A stretch of DNA of 6,428 nt from PVC group bacterium (GCA_003566475.1 PXDE01000086.1:1-6428); one strand, 5' to 3'. Positions 1 through 6,019 are shown, counted from the stretch's first letter. Notes: generated by a model from the letters alone, not told the origin. Numbers and translations are program-made.

Positions 1-1959
1 AAGCCGTTCGACGACCGCGATCTCCGCTTCACCATCGAGATGGCGCTCGAGAAGCATGCCATGCAGCGCCAGCTCGAGGACCGGGAGCAGCGCTACCGCG
101 ACCTCTTCGAGCACCTGCCCTCCATGTATTTCGTCATGGATGCCGGGGGCATCGTGCGCGCCGTGAATCCCGCCGCGGTCGAGCAGCTCGGCTATCCCGA
201 GGCCGAACTGGTCGGCCATGAGGTGCTGAAGGTCTTCCACCCCGACGACCAGGCCGCCGTGCGGGCCAGCTTCGCCCATTGCCTCGACCACCCGGGCCGG
301 CCCTTCGAATGGGAGTTCCGCAAGATCACCTCGGACGGGACCGTGATCTGGGTGCAGGAGCATGTCCGGGTGGTGGTCCGGGAGGGCGACGGCACCCGGG
401 TCCATGTGATCTGCGACGACATCACCGCCCGCAAGCAGGCCGAAGCCCAGACCGCCCGGCACCGGGCGGCCATGGACGCCTCCATGGACGGCATGGCCCT
501 GGCCGACGCCGACGGACGGTTTGTCTACGTGAACCCGGCGCTGGTCCAGATGTACGGGATGGCCGACGAGCAGGCCCTGCTCGGGGACTCCTTTGGCCGG
601 CTCACCGGCGGCGAGCCGGACCGCCTGGCGCGGGAGATCCTGCCCCTGCTCCAGGCCCTGGGAAGCTGGCGGGGCGAGACCGCAGGGGTGCGCGAGGACG
701 GGTCGGCCTTTCCGCAGGAGCTCTCCCTGTCCCGGCTTCCCGACGGCGGCACCATCTGCGTGGCCCGCGATATCTCCATCCGCCGGGAACTCGAGGAGCA
801 GGTCCGGCAGGCCCAGAAGATGGAGGCGGTGGGCCGCCTGGCCGGCGGCGTGGCCCACGATTTCAACAACCTGCTCACCTCCGTGCTCGGCTATGCCAAG
901 CTCCTCCGCAGCCAGCTTCCCGAGGACAGCCCGGCCCGCCGCGACGTCCGCGAGGTCATCCATGCCGGCGAGCGGGCGGCCGGCCTCACCCGCCAGCTTC
1001 TGGCCGTCAGCCGGCGCCAGATGGTCCAGGTGCGCCGGATCGACGCCAACGAGGTGATCCGCGGCATGGAGAGTCTCCTCGTCTCCACGCTGGGCGAGAA
1101 CACCTCGGTGGAGTTCGACCTCTCCGAAAGCCCCGGCACCATCGAGGCCGACGCCGGGCAGCTCGAACAGATCCTCCTCAATCTGGCCGTCAACTCCCGC
1201 GACGCCATGCCCTCCGGCGGCACCTTCCGGGTCGCCACCCGCCACCGGAGGCACGACCACGCCTTCTACCGCAGGCACCCCGACTATCTGGCCCCGGCCT
1301 CGGTCGAGATCGAGGTCCGCGACTCCGGAACCGGGATCCCTCCCGCCATCCAGGACCAGATCTTCGAACCGTTCTTCACCACCAAGGAGCGGGGCAAGGG
1401 CACCGGGCTGGGGCTGGCCATGGTCTACGGCATCACCACGCAGTTCCACGGGGTGATCGAACTCGACAGCGCGGAGGGGCGGGGAACCGCCTTCCGCCTG
1501 TGCTTCCCCGCCGCCGACGGGCTTCCGGAGACCGAGAAGCCCGCCGACGAGTCGCGGCAACGGAGGGGCTCGGAGACCATCCTGCTCGTCGAGGACGAGC
1601 ATGCCGTGCGGCGCTTCGTGGCCCGCGTCCTCCGTGGCCTCGGGTACCAGGTGATCGAGGCGGCCAACGCCGGCGAGGCCCTCCTCCTCAGCGAGAAGCG
1701 GGGCCAGGAGCCGCTGGACCTGCTGCTCACCGACGTGATCATGCCCCAGGTCAGCGGCAAGGAACTGGCCGACCGCCTCCACGCCATGCGGCCCGGCCTC
1801 CGCACCGCCTTCATGTCCGGCTTCACCGCCGAGAGCCTGACCGGCCACGGGGTGGGCGACCTCGGCCCCCATTTCCTGGCCAAGCCGTTCACCCCCGAAC
1901 AGCTCAGCGCCCTCCTCCGCCAGATCTTCGACGATCCGCAGGACCGGGGCGCGGGCTAG
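1..1959 (+). CDS. Hybrid sensor histidine kinase, 5' end outside window (REC tail-PAS-PAS-HisKA-HATPase-REC)
   Basis: A signalling kinase expected to autophosphorylate on His and pass the phosphate to its own C-terminal receiver. The frame is open from base 1, so the ATG at 40 is probably internal; the first codons read KPFDDRDLRFTIEMALEKH, typical of the end of a receiver domain and its linker helix. Numbering from that Met: PAS 1 about 18-135, PAS 2 about 140-250, H-box VAHDFNN with phospho-acceptor H273, N-box around N385 (NLAVNSRDAM), G1 box DSGTGIP 428-434, F-box FEPFFTTK 442-449, G2 box GKGTGLGLA 452-460. The C-terminal receiver spans about 512-632, with acidic pocket EDE 518-520, phospho-acceptor D565 (LLTDVIMP), S593 and K615 (AKPF). 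All catalytic positions are present. No membrane segment is visible, so it is probably cytoplasmic. The ligand and output are unknown; no DNA-binding partner is in the window. It converges on ruvB, sharing a CTAG at the stops. Confidence 0.95.
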   Translation, partial: KPFDDRDLRFTIEMALEKHAMQRQLEDREQRYRDLFEHLPSMYFVMDAGGIVRAVNPAAVEQLGYPEAELVGHEVLKVFHPDDQAAVRASFAHCLDHPGRPFEWEFRKITSDGTVIWVQEHVRVVVREGDGTRVHVICDDITARKQAEAQTARHRAAMDASMDGMALADADGRFVYVNPALVQMYGMADEQALLGDSFGRLTGGEPDRLAREILPLLQALGSWRGETAGVREDGSAFPQELSLSRLPDGGTICVARDISIRRELEEQVRQAQKMEAVGRLAGGVAHDFNNLLTSVLGYAKLLRSQLPEDSPARRDVREVIHAGERAAGLTRQLLAVSRRQMVQVRRIDANEVIRGMESLLVSTLGENTSVEFDLSESPGTIEADAGQLEQILLNLAVNSRDAMPSGGTFRVATRHRRHDHAFYRRHPDYLAPASVEIEVRDSGTGIPPAIQDQIFEPFFTTKERGKGTGLGLAMVYGITTQFHGVIELDSAEGRGTAFRLCFPAADGLPETEKPADESRQRRGSETILLVEDEHAVRRFVARVLRGLGYQVIEAANAGEALLLSEKRGQEPLDLLLTDVIMPQVSGKELADRLHAMRPGLRTAFMSGFTAESLTGHGVGDLGPHFLAKPFTPEQLSALLRQIFDDPQDRGAG

Positions 1960-2966
1960 AGCAGCTCGGCCTGCTGGCCGGGGGGGCGGAGGCCGAACTT
2001 CTGGTAGGCCCGGGGGCCGGCCATGCGGCCCTGGGGGGTCCGGTGCAGGAACCCCTCCTGGATCAGGAACGGCTCGTACACGTCCTCGATCGTGTCCGCC
2101 TCCTCGCCCACCGAGACGGCCAGCGACTGGATCCCCACCGGGCCGCCCCGGAACCGGTTCAGGATCACGTCCAGAATCCGCTTGTCCATCTCGTCCAGGC
2201 CGTCGGCGTCGATCTCGAGCATGGCCAGGGCGTCGGCGGCCACGGCATGAGTGATGCGCCCGTCGGCCCGGACCTGGGCGAAGTCGCGCACCCAGCGCAG
2301 CAGGTTGTTGGCTACCCGCGGCGTCCCCCGGCAGCGGCGGGCGATCTCCTCCGCGCCGGCGGCGTCGATCTCGACCCCCAGGAGCCCGGCGGAGCGGGTG
2401 AGGATGGTCGTCAGGTCGTCCGGCGCATAGTAGTCCAGCCGCGCGTGCAGCCCGAACCGGCTGCGCAGTGGCGCCGAGAGCAGGCCGCTCCGGGTGGTCG
2501 CGGCCACCAGGGTGAACCGGGGAAGGGGAATCCGCACCGAACGGGCCTGGGGGCCCTGGTCGATCATGATGTCGAGGACGAAGTCCTCCATGGCCGCGTA
2601 GAGATACTCCTCCACCGCCCGCTGCATGCGGTGCACCTCGTCGATGAACAGCACGTCCCCGGTCTCGAGGCTGGTCAGCAGGCCGGCCAGATCGCCCGGC
2701 TTGTCGATGACCGGCCCCGAGGTGCACTTGATGTTCACCCCCATGGATTCGGCCAGGATATAGGCCAGCGTGGTCTTGCCGAGGCCGGGGGGTCCGGACA
2801 GGAGCACATGGTTGAGGACATCGCCCCGGCCCCGGGCCGCCTGCACCATCAGCTCAAGGCGCTCGCGCACCTTGAGCTGGCCCGTGAACTCCGCGAAGTC
2901 CTTGGGCCGCATGGACGATTCGAACGCGCGGTCCGGAGTCTCGAAGCGCTGGCGGGCCGGTTCCAT
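1956..2966 (-). CDS. ruvB: Holliday junction branch migration ATPase RuvB
   Basis: RuvB is the hexameric AAA+ motor that, with RuvA, drives branch migration of Holliday junctions in recombinational repair. The 336-residue length is normal for the family. Visible features: N-terminal LRP-like segment SMRPKDFAEFTGQ (18-30), Walker A GPPGLGKT 58-65, Walker B LFIDEVHR 106-113 with D109 and E110, RuvB signature around 138-153 (DQGPQARSVRIPLPRFT), sensor 1 region AATTRSG 155-161, arginine finger region LRSRFG with R170, sensor 2 GTPRVAN with R217, and a C-terminal winged helix (about 265-330, IEDVYEPFLIQEGFL then RTPQGR). The ATG lies 3 bp after the ruvA stop, so the two are almost certainly co-transcribed; a G-rich run just upstream (near 2973-2980) is the only ribosome-binding candidate. 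The stop overlaps that of the converging kinase gene. No key residue is missing. Confidence 0.98.
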   Translation of the reverse strand: MEPARQRFETPDRAFESSMRPKDFAEFTGQLKVRERLELMVQAARGRGDVLNHVLLSGPPGLGKTTLAYILAESMGVNIKCTSGPVIDKPGDLAGLLTSLETGDVLFIDEVHRMQRAVEEYLYAAMEDFVLDIMIDQGPQARSVRIPLPRFTLVAATTRSGLLSAPLRSRFGLHARLDYYAPDDLTTILTRSAGLLGVEIDAAGAEEIARRCRGTPRVANNLLRWVRDFAQVRADGRITHAVAADALAMLEIDADGLDEMDKRILDVILNRFRGGPVGIQSLAVSVGEEADTIEDVYEPFLIQEGFLHRTPQGRMAGPRAYQKFGLRPPGQQAELL

Positions 2967-2969
2967 GGC

Positions 2970-3566
2970 CTAGGCCCCCCCGCTGAGGCTCTTCCGGACC
3001 AGGTCCTCGACCGTGGCCTCCGCCGGAAGCCCCCGCAGCGCGCCCCGGACCATCTTCAGGGCGTTGGCCTGAGGATACCCCAGGGAGATCAGAGCCATGA
3101 CCGCGTCGCGGGTGCGGGAATCGAGATCCTCGGTCTCCGAGGCCACCGCCTCCAGGGCCTCGCCGGCCGGGATCTTGTCGCGCAGTTCCACCACCAGACG
3201 CTCGGCGGTCTTCTTCCCCACCCCGCTGATGCTGCTCAGGCGTTTCACGTCGCTCTGGGCCAGGGCGGCCTTGAACTCGCGGGCCGAGAGCCCGCTCAGC
3301 ACGCTCAGGGCCACCTTGGGTCCGACGCCGCTCACCGTCAGCAGCAGGCGGAACAGAGCCCGGTGCTCCTCGCTGGCGAACCCGAACAGGAAGTGACCGT
3401 CCTCCCGGACGAGATGGTGGGTCAGAACCCGCACGTCGGCCCCCTCGGCGGGGAGGCGGTCGTAGGTGGTGAGGGGAATCAGAATCTCATACCCCACGCC
3501 CCCGGCCTCCACCACCACCCGGGTCGGCTGCTTGGTCCTCAGGGCGCCGTGGATAAAGTCGATCAT
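2970..3566 (-). CDS. ruvA: Holliday junction DNA-binding protein RuvA
   Basis: RuvA forms a tetramer that holds the Holliday junction in square-planar form and loads RuvB. I chose the ATG at 3566 (198 residues, MIDFIHGALR) because family members begin M-I-x-x-I-x-G; an in-frame ATG at 3599 would add 11 residues with no family match. Domain I (OB fold) covers about 1-62 and includes the acidic pin E55-D56 in VREDGHFLFGF. Two helix-hairpin-helix motifs follow: VSGVGPKVALSVL (78-90) and ISGVGKKTAERLVVEL (113-128). A flexible linker (about 132-150) leads to domain III (about 150-198, RDAVMALISLGY), which contacts RuvB. It is first in a ruvA-ruvB pair. ruvC, often upstream in other bacteria, is not adjacent: a broken PIN-domain gene occupies that position on the other strand. 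No convincing promoter is visible in the short divergent gap. Confidence 0.97.
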   Translation of the reverse strand: MIDFIHGALRTKQPTRVVVEAGGVGYEILIPLTTYDRLPAEGADVRVLTHHLVREDGHFLFGFASEEHRALFRLLLTVSGVGPKVALSVLSGLSAREFKAALAQSDVKRLSSISGVGKKTAERLVVELRDKIPAGEALEAVASETEDLDSRTRDAVMALISLGYPQANALKMVRGALRGLPAEATVEDLVRKSLSGGA

Positions 3567-3583
3567 GGCCCGCCCACTATGCC

Positions 3584-3919
3584 ATGCCCGCCCGCGCATG
3601 GGAAGGGACAGGTCTGCGCCGCCACGTGACGGTCACCACCAAGCTCAAACCCGGCCTGCCGCCGGATGTCGCCTGGCACGATGTTCAGGCGCTCTATGCA
3701 TGGCGACCCGTGGTCATTCGCCCTCCGATCATGGACCGGGCGCGGGCGATTCAGGTGCGGTACGCGTTCTCCTGGTGGGACGCTCTGGTCGTCTCCGCCG
3801 CCGCCCACGCAGAGTGCTCGGTGCTGCTGACCGAGGATCTCCAGGACGGCCAGTCTGTGGACGGACTGACGGTCGTGAACCCGTTTCTCCACGCTCCAAC
3901 CGAGATCATTGGACGCTGA
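3584..3919 (+). pseudogene. VapC-like PIN-domain protein remnant, N-terminus missing
   Basis: From about residue 14 (nt 3623) the frame reads like the C-terminal two thirds of a VapC-type PIN ribonuclease: VTVTTKLKPGLPPDVA, then RYAFSWWDALVVSAA (59-73) and LLTEDLQDGQSVDGLTVVNPF (81-101). These hold the later acidic residues D66 and E84/D85. PIN proteins of this group are usually about 130-145 residues and begin with a DTN motif supplying the first catalytic Asp, followed by a Glu some 35-40 residues on. Both are absent. The first 13 residues (MPARAWEGTGLRR) come from the ruvA leader and match nothing in the family. Without those residues the nuclease should be inactive, and no antitoxin gene is adjacent. 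I therefore call it a remnant of a toxin gene truncated at its 5' end about 55 bp from the ruvA start. A short expressed protein cannot be excluded. It converges on the next gene with a 27-bp gap. Confidence 0.75.
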
Positions 3920-3946
3920 CCCCGAAACGGGCGACGACGAGGACGC

Positions 3947-4801
3947 CTAGGCCAGGGGTAGATCGGTCTGAGCCCGGGTCAGGTCGTCGTGCATCCGTAC
4001 CACCGGGATCAACTCCGCATGGATGGTTTCCGAGCCAAGGGTTCCCTCGAAGCGGCAGACTGCGTGTCGGGCCGATACCGCCTCATACCGTGACTGCCAC
4101 TGTCCGAACGCCTGCTCCGCCCGCTCGGTCCGGAACGGCCACCGAGGCGGGTTCTCCATCCGACAGCGCCAGGGCTTGGGGGTGAGCCGGGCCCGGAACG
4201 ACTCCTGGAGCCGGCACAGGCGCCGGTAGAGCGGGTCCGCCCCTGTCGCCTCGAACACCTGGGCCACGGCCTCATCATGGGGATGAAACGGCGCATGGGT
4301 GGCGAGCAGGCGGAGCCCGGCGGCGGTGCGGTACACCCGCCAGCCCCAGCCCGGCCGGGCCGCCGCCCAGGCGGCCGCACGTTCCCGGGCCTGGGCTGCC
4401 GGATCCAGGAGCGGTTCCGAAGGCGTGGCGGATCTGCCGAACCAGCGCTTCAGCAGCCCGCCACCCGAAGCGGCCCGCGTGGTCGCCGGAAGGTCGATGT
4501 CCACAAACAGCGCGGACGCGGTGTTCAGAATCAGCGCGCCATAGCTGTTGCGGGTCACCAGAACCAGGTCCGAGCCGTCAGCGCCTTCGAGCGACTGCAG
4601 CACCGGTTCGCGCAGCGGTCGATCCGCATAGCCATACCGCTCCGCCGGGTGTCCCGATTCCGCGATGCGCCGGGCGAGCTTCTGGACCGCCTCCTCGGCC
4701 TGCCGCCGGGCGTCCTCCTGACTCTGGTCCGACCATCGCCAGCATTGGGCCGCCGCCGGGGAGTCGGTCTCGGCCAGAGCCCAGTAACGCGCGAATCTCA
4801 T
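3947..4801 (-). CDS. Conserved-looking protein of unknown function with DID motif
   Basis: A 284-residue soluble protein with no signal peptide or membrane segment. I recall similar unnamed proteins in diverse bacteria but cannot assign a function. The conserved-looking blocks, numbered from the ATG at 4801, are RYGYADRPLREPVLQ (about 55-69), VTRNSYGALILNT (82-94) followed at once by FVDID (99-103), RVYRTAAGLRLLATH (155-169), GADPLYRRLCRLQESFRARLTPKPWRC in short pieces over 187-213, and MHDDLT (270-275). A strand ending in D-x-D plus a later Gly-rich strand ending in His faintly recalls nucleotidyl-transferase or archaeo-eukaryotic primase motifs; this is inference only. A TTG six bases upstream (4807) also opens the frame, but ATG-Arg-Phe is the better start. 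No strong Shine-Dalgarno is seen. It lies 25 bp downstream of the lipoprotein gene on the same strand and is probably co-transcribed with it. Confidence 0.9.
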   Translation of the reverse strand: MRFARYWALAETDSPAAAQCWRWSDQSQEDARRQAEEAVQKLARRIAESGHPAERYGYADRPLREPVLQSLEGADGSDLVLVTRNSYGALILNTASALFVDIDLPATTRAASGGGLLKRWFGRSATPSEPLLDPAAQARERAAAWAAARPGWGWRVYRTAAGLRLLATHAPFHPHDEAVAQVFEATGADPLYRRLCRLQESFRARLTPKPWRCRMENPPRWPFRTERAEQAFGQWQSRYEAVSARHAVCRFEGTLGSETIHAELIPVVRMHDDLTRAQTDLPLA

Positions 4802-4826
4802 GGGCAAGGCGGCCGCAGGGCGGGGA

Positions 4827-5297
4827 TCAGTCCGTGGTCAGGCCCGGGATGCTGGGCAGGCCCTGCCAGGAGGGCGCGGCCGACCAGGGGATGCCCGACG
4901 CGCCCCGACCCGAATCCACGAGGAAGTACACGGTGGGCTCGCCCTCCGCCGGGAATTCGACGAAGACCCGGCCGATGAAACGACCGGGGGGCCGCTCGTC
5001 GAGGGCCAGGTCGCGGCGGTGGGCGTTCCCCTCGGCGTCGCGCCAGGCCAGCCGGAGCACGTCCGGGATCTCCGCCCGTCGGACCTCGCGCGACGTGCGG
5101 ATGTCCATGGGCGCCAGTCGGTCGGTCCGGACCCCCTCCAGACCCGGGGCCTCGACCTCGACCTCCGTCAGGGTCTGTTCCCCCGCGTTTCCCACGGCCA
5201 TCCGGACCCCCCTCGGGGCCCGCGGACCGGACCGAAAACACCCCGCGAGCCCCATGGAGGCTACGGCCAACAAGCATGCGATCAGGAATCGTTTCAT
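4827..5297 (-). CDS. Predicted lipoprotein of unknown function
   Basis: A 156-residue protein with a textbook lipoprotein signal: positive start MKR, hydrophobic core FLIACLLAVASMG, then lipobox LAGC with the lipidated Cys at 20. The residue after Cys is Phe, not Asp, so under the usual rule for Gram-negative cells it would be sent to the outer membrane. The mature part (about 136 residues) is rich in alternating hydrophobic and charged residues, such as TLTEVEVEAPGLEGV (42-56), DVLRLAWRDAEG (79-90) and GRFIGRVFVEF (105-115). This suggests a small beta-sandwich, but no named domain is recognised. The start is fixed by the signal peptide. A G-rich stretch (5311-5317 on the complement) about a dozen bases upstream is a weak ribosome binding site. 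The ATG overlaps, on the opposite strand, the ATG of the 57-residue gene. It is the first gene of a likely two-gene unit with the unknown protein downstream. Confidence 0.87.
   Translation of the reverse strand: MKRFLIACLLAVASMGLAGCFRSGPRAPRGVRMAVGNAGEQTLTEVEVEAPGLEGVRTDRLAPMDIRTSREVRRAEIPDVLRLAWRDAEGNAHRRDLALDERPPGRFIGRVFVEFPAEGEPTVYFLVDSGRGASGIPWSAAPSWQGLPSIPGLTTD
5284..5287 (+). promoter_or_regulatory. Shine-Dalgarno AGGA for the 57-residue gene
   Basis: AGGA stands 8 bases before the ATG at 5296, a normal spacing. It favours this start over the in-frame ATG at 5254. The site lies inside the signal-peptide codons of the lipoprotein gene on the other strand. Confidence 0.5.
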
Positions 5298-5469
5298 GGG
5301 CAGACGCTACTCCCCCCGCGCCGCATGCTCAAGGGCGAAGGCCGAACAGCACCAGAACGTGCTCGTGGCCGACGACGAGTACACCGCTGCCACGTCGTTC
5401 TTCCGCCGCGACTGCCCCTTCGCCGGCCCCTGCCGGGACTGGCCGAGGCAGATGCTCAAGGCGGCGTAG
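5296..5469 (+). CDS. Small Cys-containing protein of unknown function (57 aa)
   Basis: A 57-residue frame not recognised as any family. The support is indirect. By hand count, 52 of 57 codons end in G or C, as expected for a real gene in this genome. An AGGA ribosome binding site sits 8 bases before the ATG. The stop is 2 bases before the GTG start of the next gene, so translation is probably coupled. The protein is basic at the N-terminus (MGRRYSPRAACSRAKA), acidic in the middle (VADDEYTAA), and ends with FFRRDCPFAGPCRDWPRQ. Cysteines at 11, 40 and 46, the last two in a C-x5-C arrangement, could bind metal or form a disulphide, but that is speculation. The ATG overlaps the divergent lipoprotein ATG in a CATG. 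It could instead start at 5254, adding 14 residues inside the lipoprotein gene. Confidence 0.6.
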   Translation: MGRRYSPRAACSRAKAEQHQNVLVADDEYTAATSFFRRDCPFAGPCRDWPRQMLKAA

Positions 5470-5471
5470 CC

Positions 5472-5762
5472 GTGGGCGCCCGATACTTCGAGACCGTGGC
5501 GTCGGGTCCGACCCCCGACGCCGCGTTCCGCCAGGCCGTCGAAGCCGCCCGTCACGAATGCGGCCACGGCGGAGGGACCGGAACCATCGCCGAGAAGGAA
5601 TCGGTCATCCGCATCAAGCCGCCGCCGGGTGAACGTGCCCTCGCCTATGCCCGGAAGCTGGCCTACGACGGCCTCCACGAGGTCTGCGACAAGTGGGGGC
5701 CCTGCGGCTGCATCCGGCTCCCCAACGATGGCTGGCTCTTGTTCGGCTTCGCGCCGGACTAG
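5472..5762 (+). CDS. Small GTIAEK-motif family protein of unknown function (96 aa)
   Basis: A 96-residue soluble protein read from a GTG at 5472 (MGARYFETVASG), with AAGGCGG ending 7 bases upstream as ribosome binding site. I recognise the pattern from unnamed proteins found in many bacterial genomes and some phages: an opening strand ARYFETVASGPTPDAAFRQA, a central HECGHGGGTGTIAEKE block (about 29-44), and a tail DKWGPCGCIRL then GWLLFGFAPD. In relatives I recall, the centre reads GYTGTIAEK and the tail DKWGPAGC; here GGGTGTIAEK and DKWGPCGC are slight variants. Its function is not known to me. Four cysteines (C30, C72, C78 and C80, counting from the GTG) give possible metal or redox chemistry, which is inference. 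It follows the 57-residue gene by 2 bp and is probably co-transcribed with it. The frame stays open far upstream, but only because it runs through GC-rich antisense sequence. Confidence 0.88.
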   Translation: MGARYFETVASGPTPDAAFRQAVEAARHECGHGGGTGTIAEKESVIRIKPPPGERALAYARKLAYDGLHEVCDKWGPCGCIRLPNDGWLLFGFAPD

Positions 5763-5777
5763 CCGCTGCCTGCGGTA

Positions 5778-5799
5778 GGTCGGGCATTCCTGCCTGACC
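5778..5799. repeat. Hairpin GGTCGGGCA-TTCC-TGCCTGACC, REP-like or terminator
   Basis: Nine-base arms pair with one G-T wobble around a four-base loop, 15 bases after the stop of the 96-residue gene. No T-run follows, so it is not a classical intrinsic terminator. The word resembles extragenic palindromes (GGTCAGGCA type) that I have seen scattered in other genomes. It may still protect the 3' end of the upstream transcript. Confidence 0.55.
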
Positions 5800-5834
5800 C
5801 CACGCCCGGTCCTGCCATGAGCCATGTGAACCAG

Positions 5835-5858
5835 CCTCCTACGCCAAGGCTACGGAGG
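5835..5858. repeat. CCTCCTACGCCAAGGCTACGGAGG dispersed-repeat-like element (shortened name CCTCC...GGAGG)
   Basis: Five-base arms CCTCC (5835-5839) and GGAGG (5854-5858) enclose TACGCC-AA-GGCTACG, whose GCC/GGC bases can also pair. The word resembles an extragenic repeat I recall from environmental genomes. Only one copy is in this window, so its repeat status rests on recall. Confidence 0.4.
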
Positions 5859-5887
5859 CCACGCGGATGGACACCCCAACCCACCCC

Positions 5888-5916
5888 GGCCTTCGGCCAC
5901 CCCTCCGGCGGAGGGG
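5888..5916. repeat. Two adjacent small hairpins (GGCC-TTC-GGCC and CCCCTCC-GGC-GGAGGGG)
   Basis: The first has 4-base arms 5888-5891 and 5895-5898; the second has perfect 7-base arms 5900-5906 and 5910-5916 with a 3-base loop. Words CGGATGGACAC (5864 on) and GGATGAACACGGATGG (5914 on) flank the pair as near-direct repeats. No T-run follows on either strand, so a terminator role is unlikely. Confidence 0.5.
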
Positions 5917-5951
5917 ATGAACACGGATGGGGCCGGTCCGGCTGGGTAGGG

Positions 5952-6019
5952 CCACGCTCCGACGTGGCCGTCCGCACTCCCGGTTCGCACACGCCCGGAG
6001 AGTCCACGTCGGAGCGTGG
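5952..6019. repeat. Perfect 16-bp inverted repeat with self-palindromic arms
   Basis: CCACGCTCCGACGTGG (5952-5967) is the exact reverse complement of CCACGTCGGAGCGTGG (6004-6019), separated by 36 bases. Outside the arms, 5949-5950 and 6021-6022 can also pair after one mismatch. Each arm can fold alone, because CCACG pairs with CGTGG over a 6-base loop. This double architecture is typical of REP/BIME-like elements mobilised by REP-associated tyrosine transposases; no such transposase gene is in the window. Confidence 0.75.

Noticed and set aside
3567..3599. Longer ruvA start at the ATG at 3599
   Set aside because: It adds 11 residues (MRGRAWHSGRA) with no counterpart in RuvA. The inner ATG gives the family-typical M-I-x-x-I start.
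3567..3610. Promoter for ruvA with TTCCCA, 17 bases, CATAGT on the complement
   Set aside because: Both boxes match only 4 of 6 bases and the -10 box would lie 9 bases from the ATG, needing a leaderless transcript. This is not better than chance.
279..3629. Plus-strand open frame of more than 1,100 codons
   Set aside because: It overlaps the kinase in another frame and is antisense to all of ruvB and ruvA. Its product is Pro/Arg/Gly-rich with no motif. Long empty frames are expected in GC-rich coding DNA.
4802..4807. TTG start two codons before the ATG of the unknown protein
   Set aside because: It adds only Met-Pro, has no better ribosome binding site, and the ATG that follows is a stronger codon.
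4798..5277. Second minus-strand frame over the lipoprotein gene
   Set aside because: It is a Gly/Arg/Pro-rich shadow. The lipoprotein frame has a clear signal peptide and lipobox.
5307..5825. Minus-strand open frame of 172 codons over the 57- and 96-residue genes
   Set aside because: It has no recognisable motif and is antisense to a frame matching a known motif pattern. It is best explained as a shadow.
5888..5916. Intrinsic terminator at the GGAGGGG hairpin
   Set aside because: No T-run follows the stem on either strand, so only a structural or repeat role can be supported.
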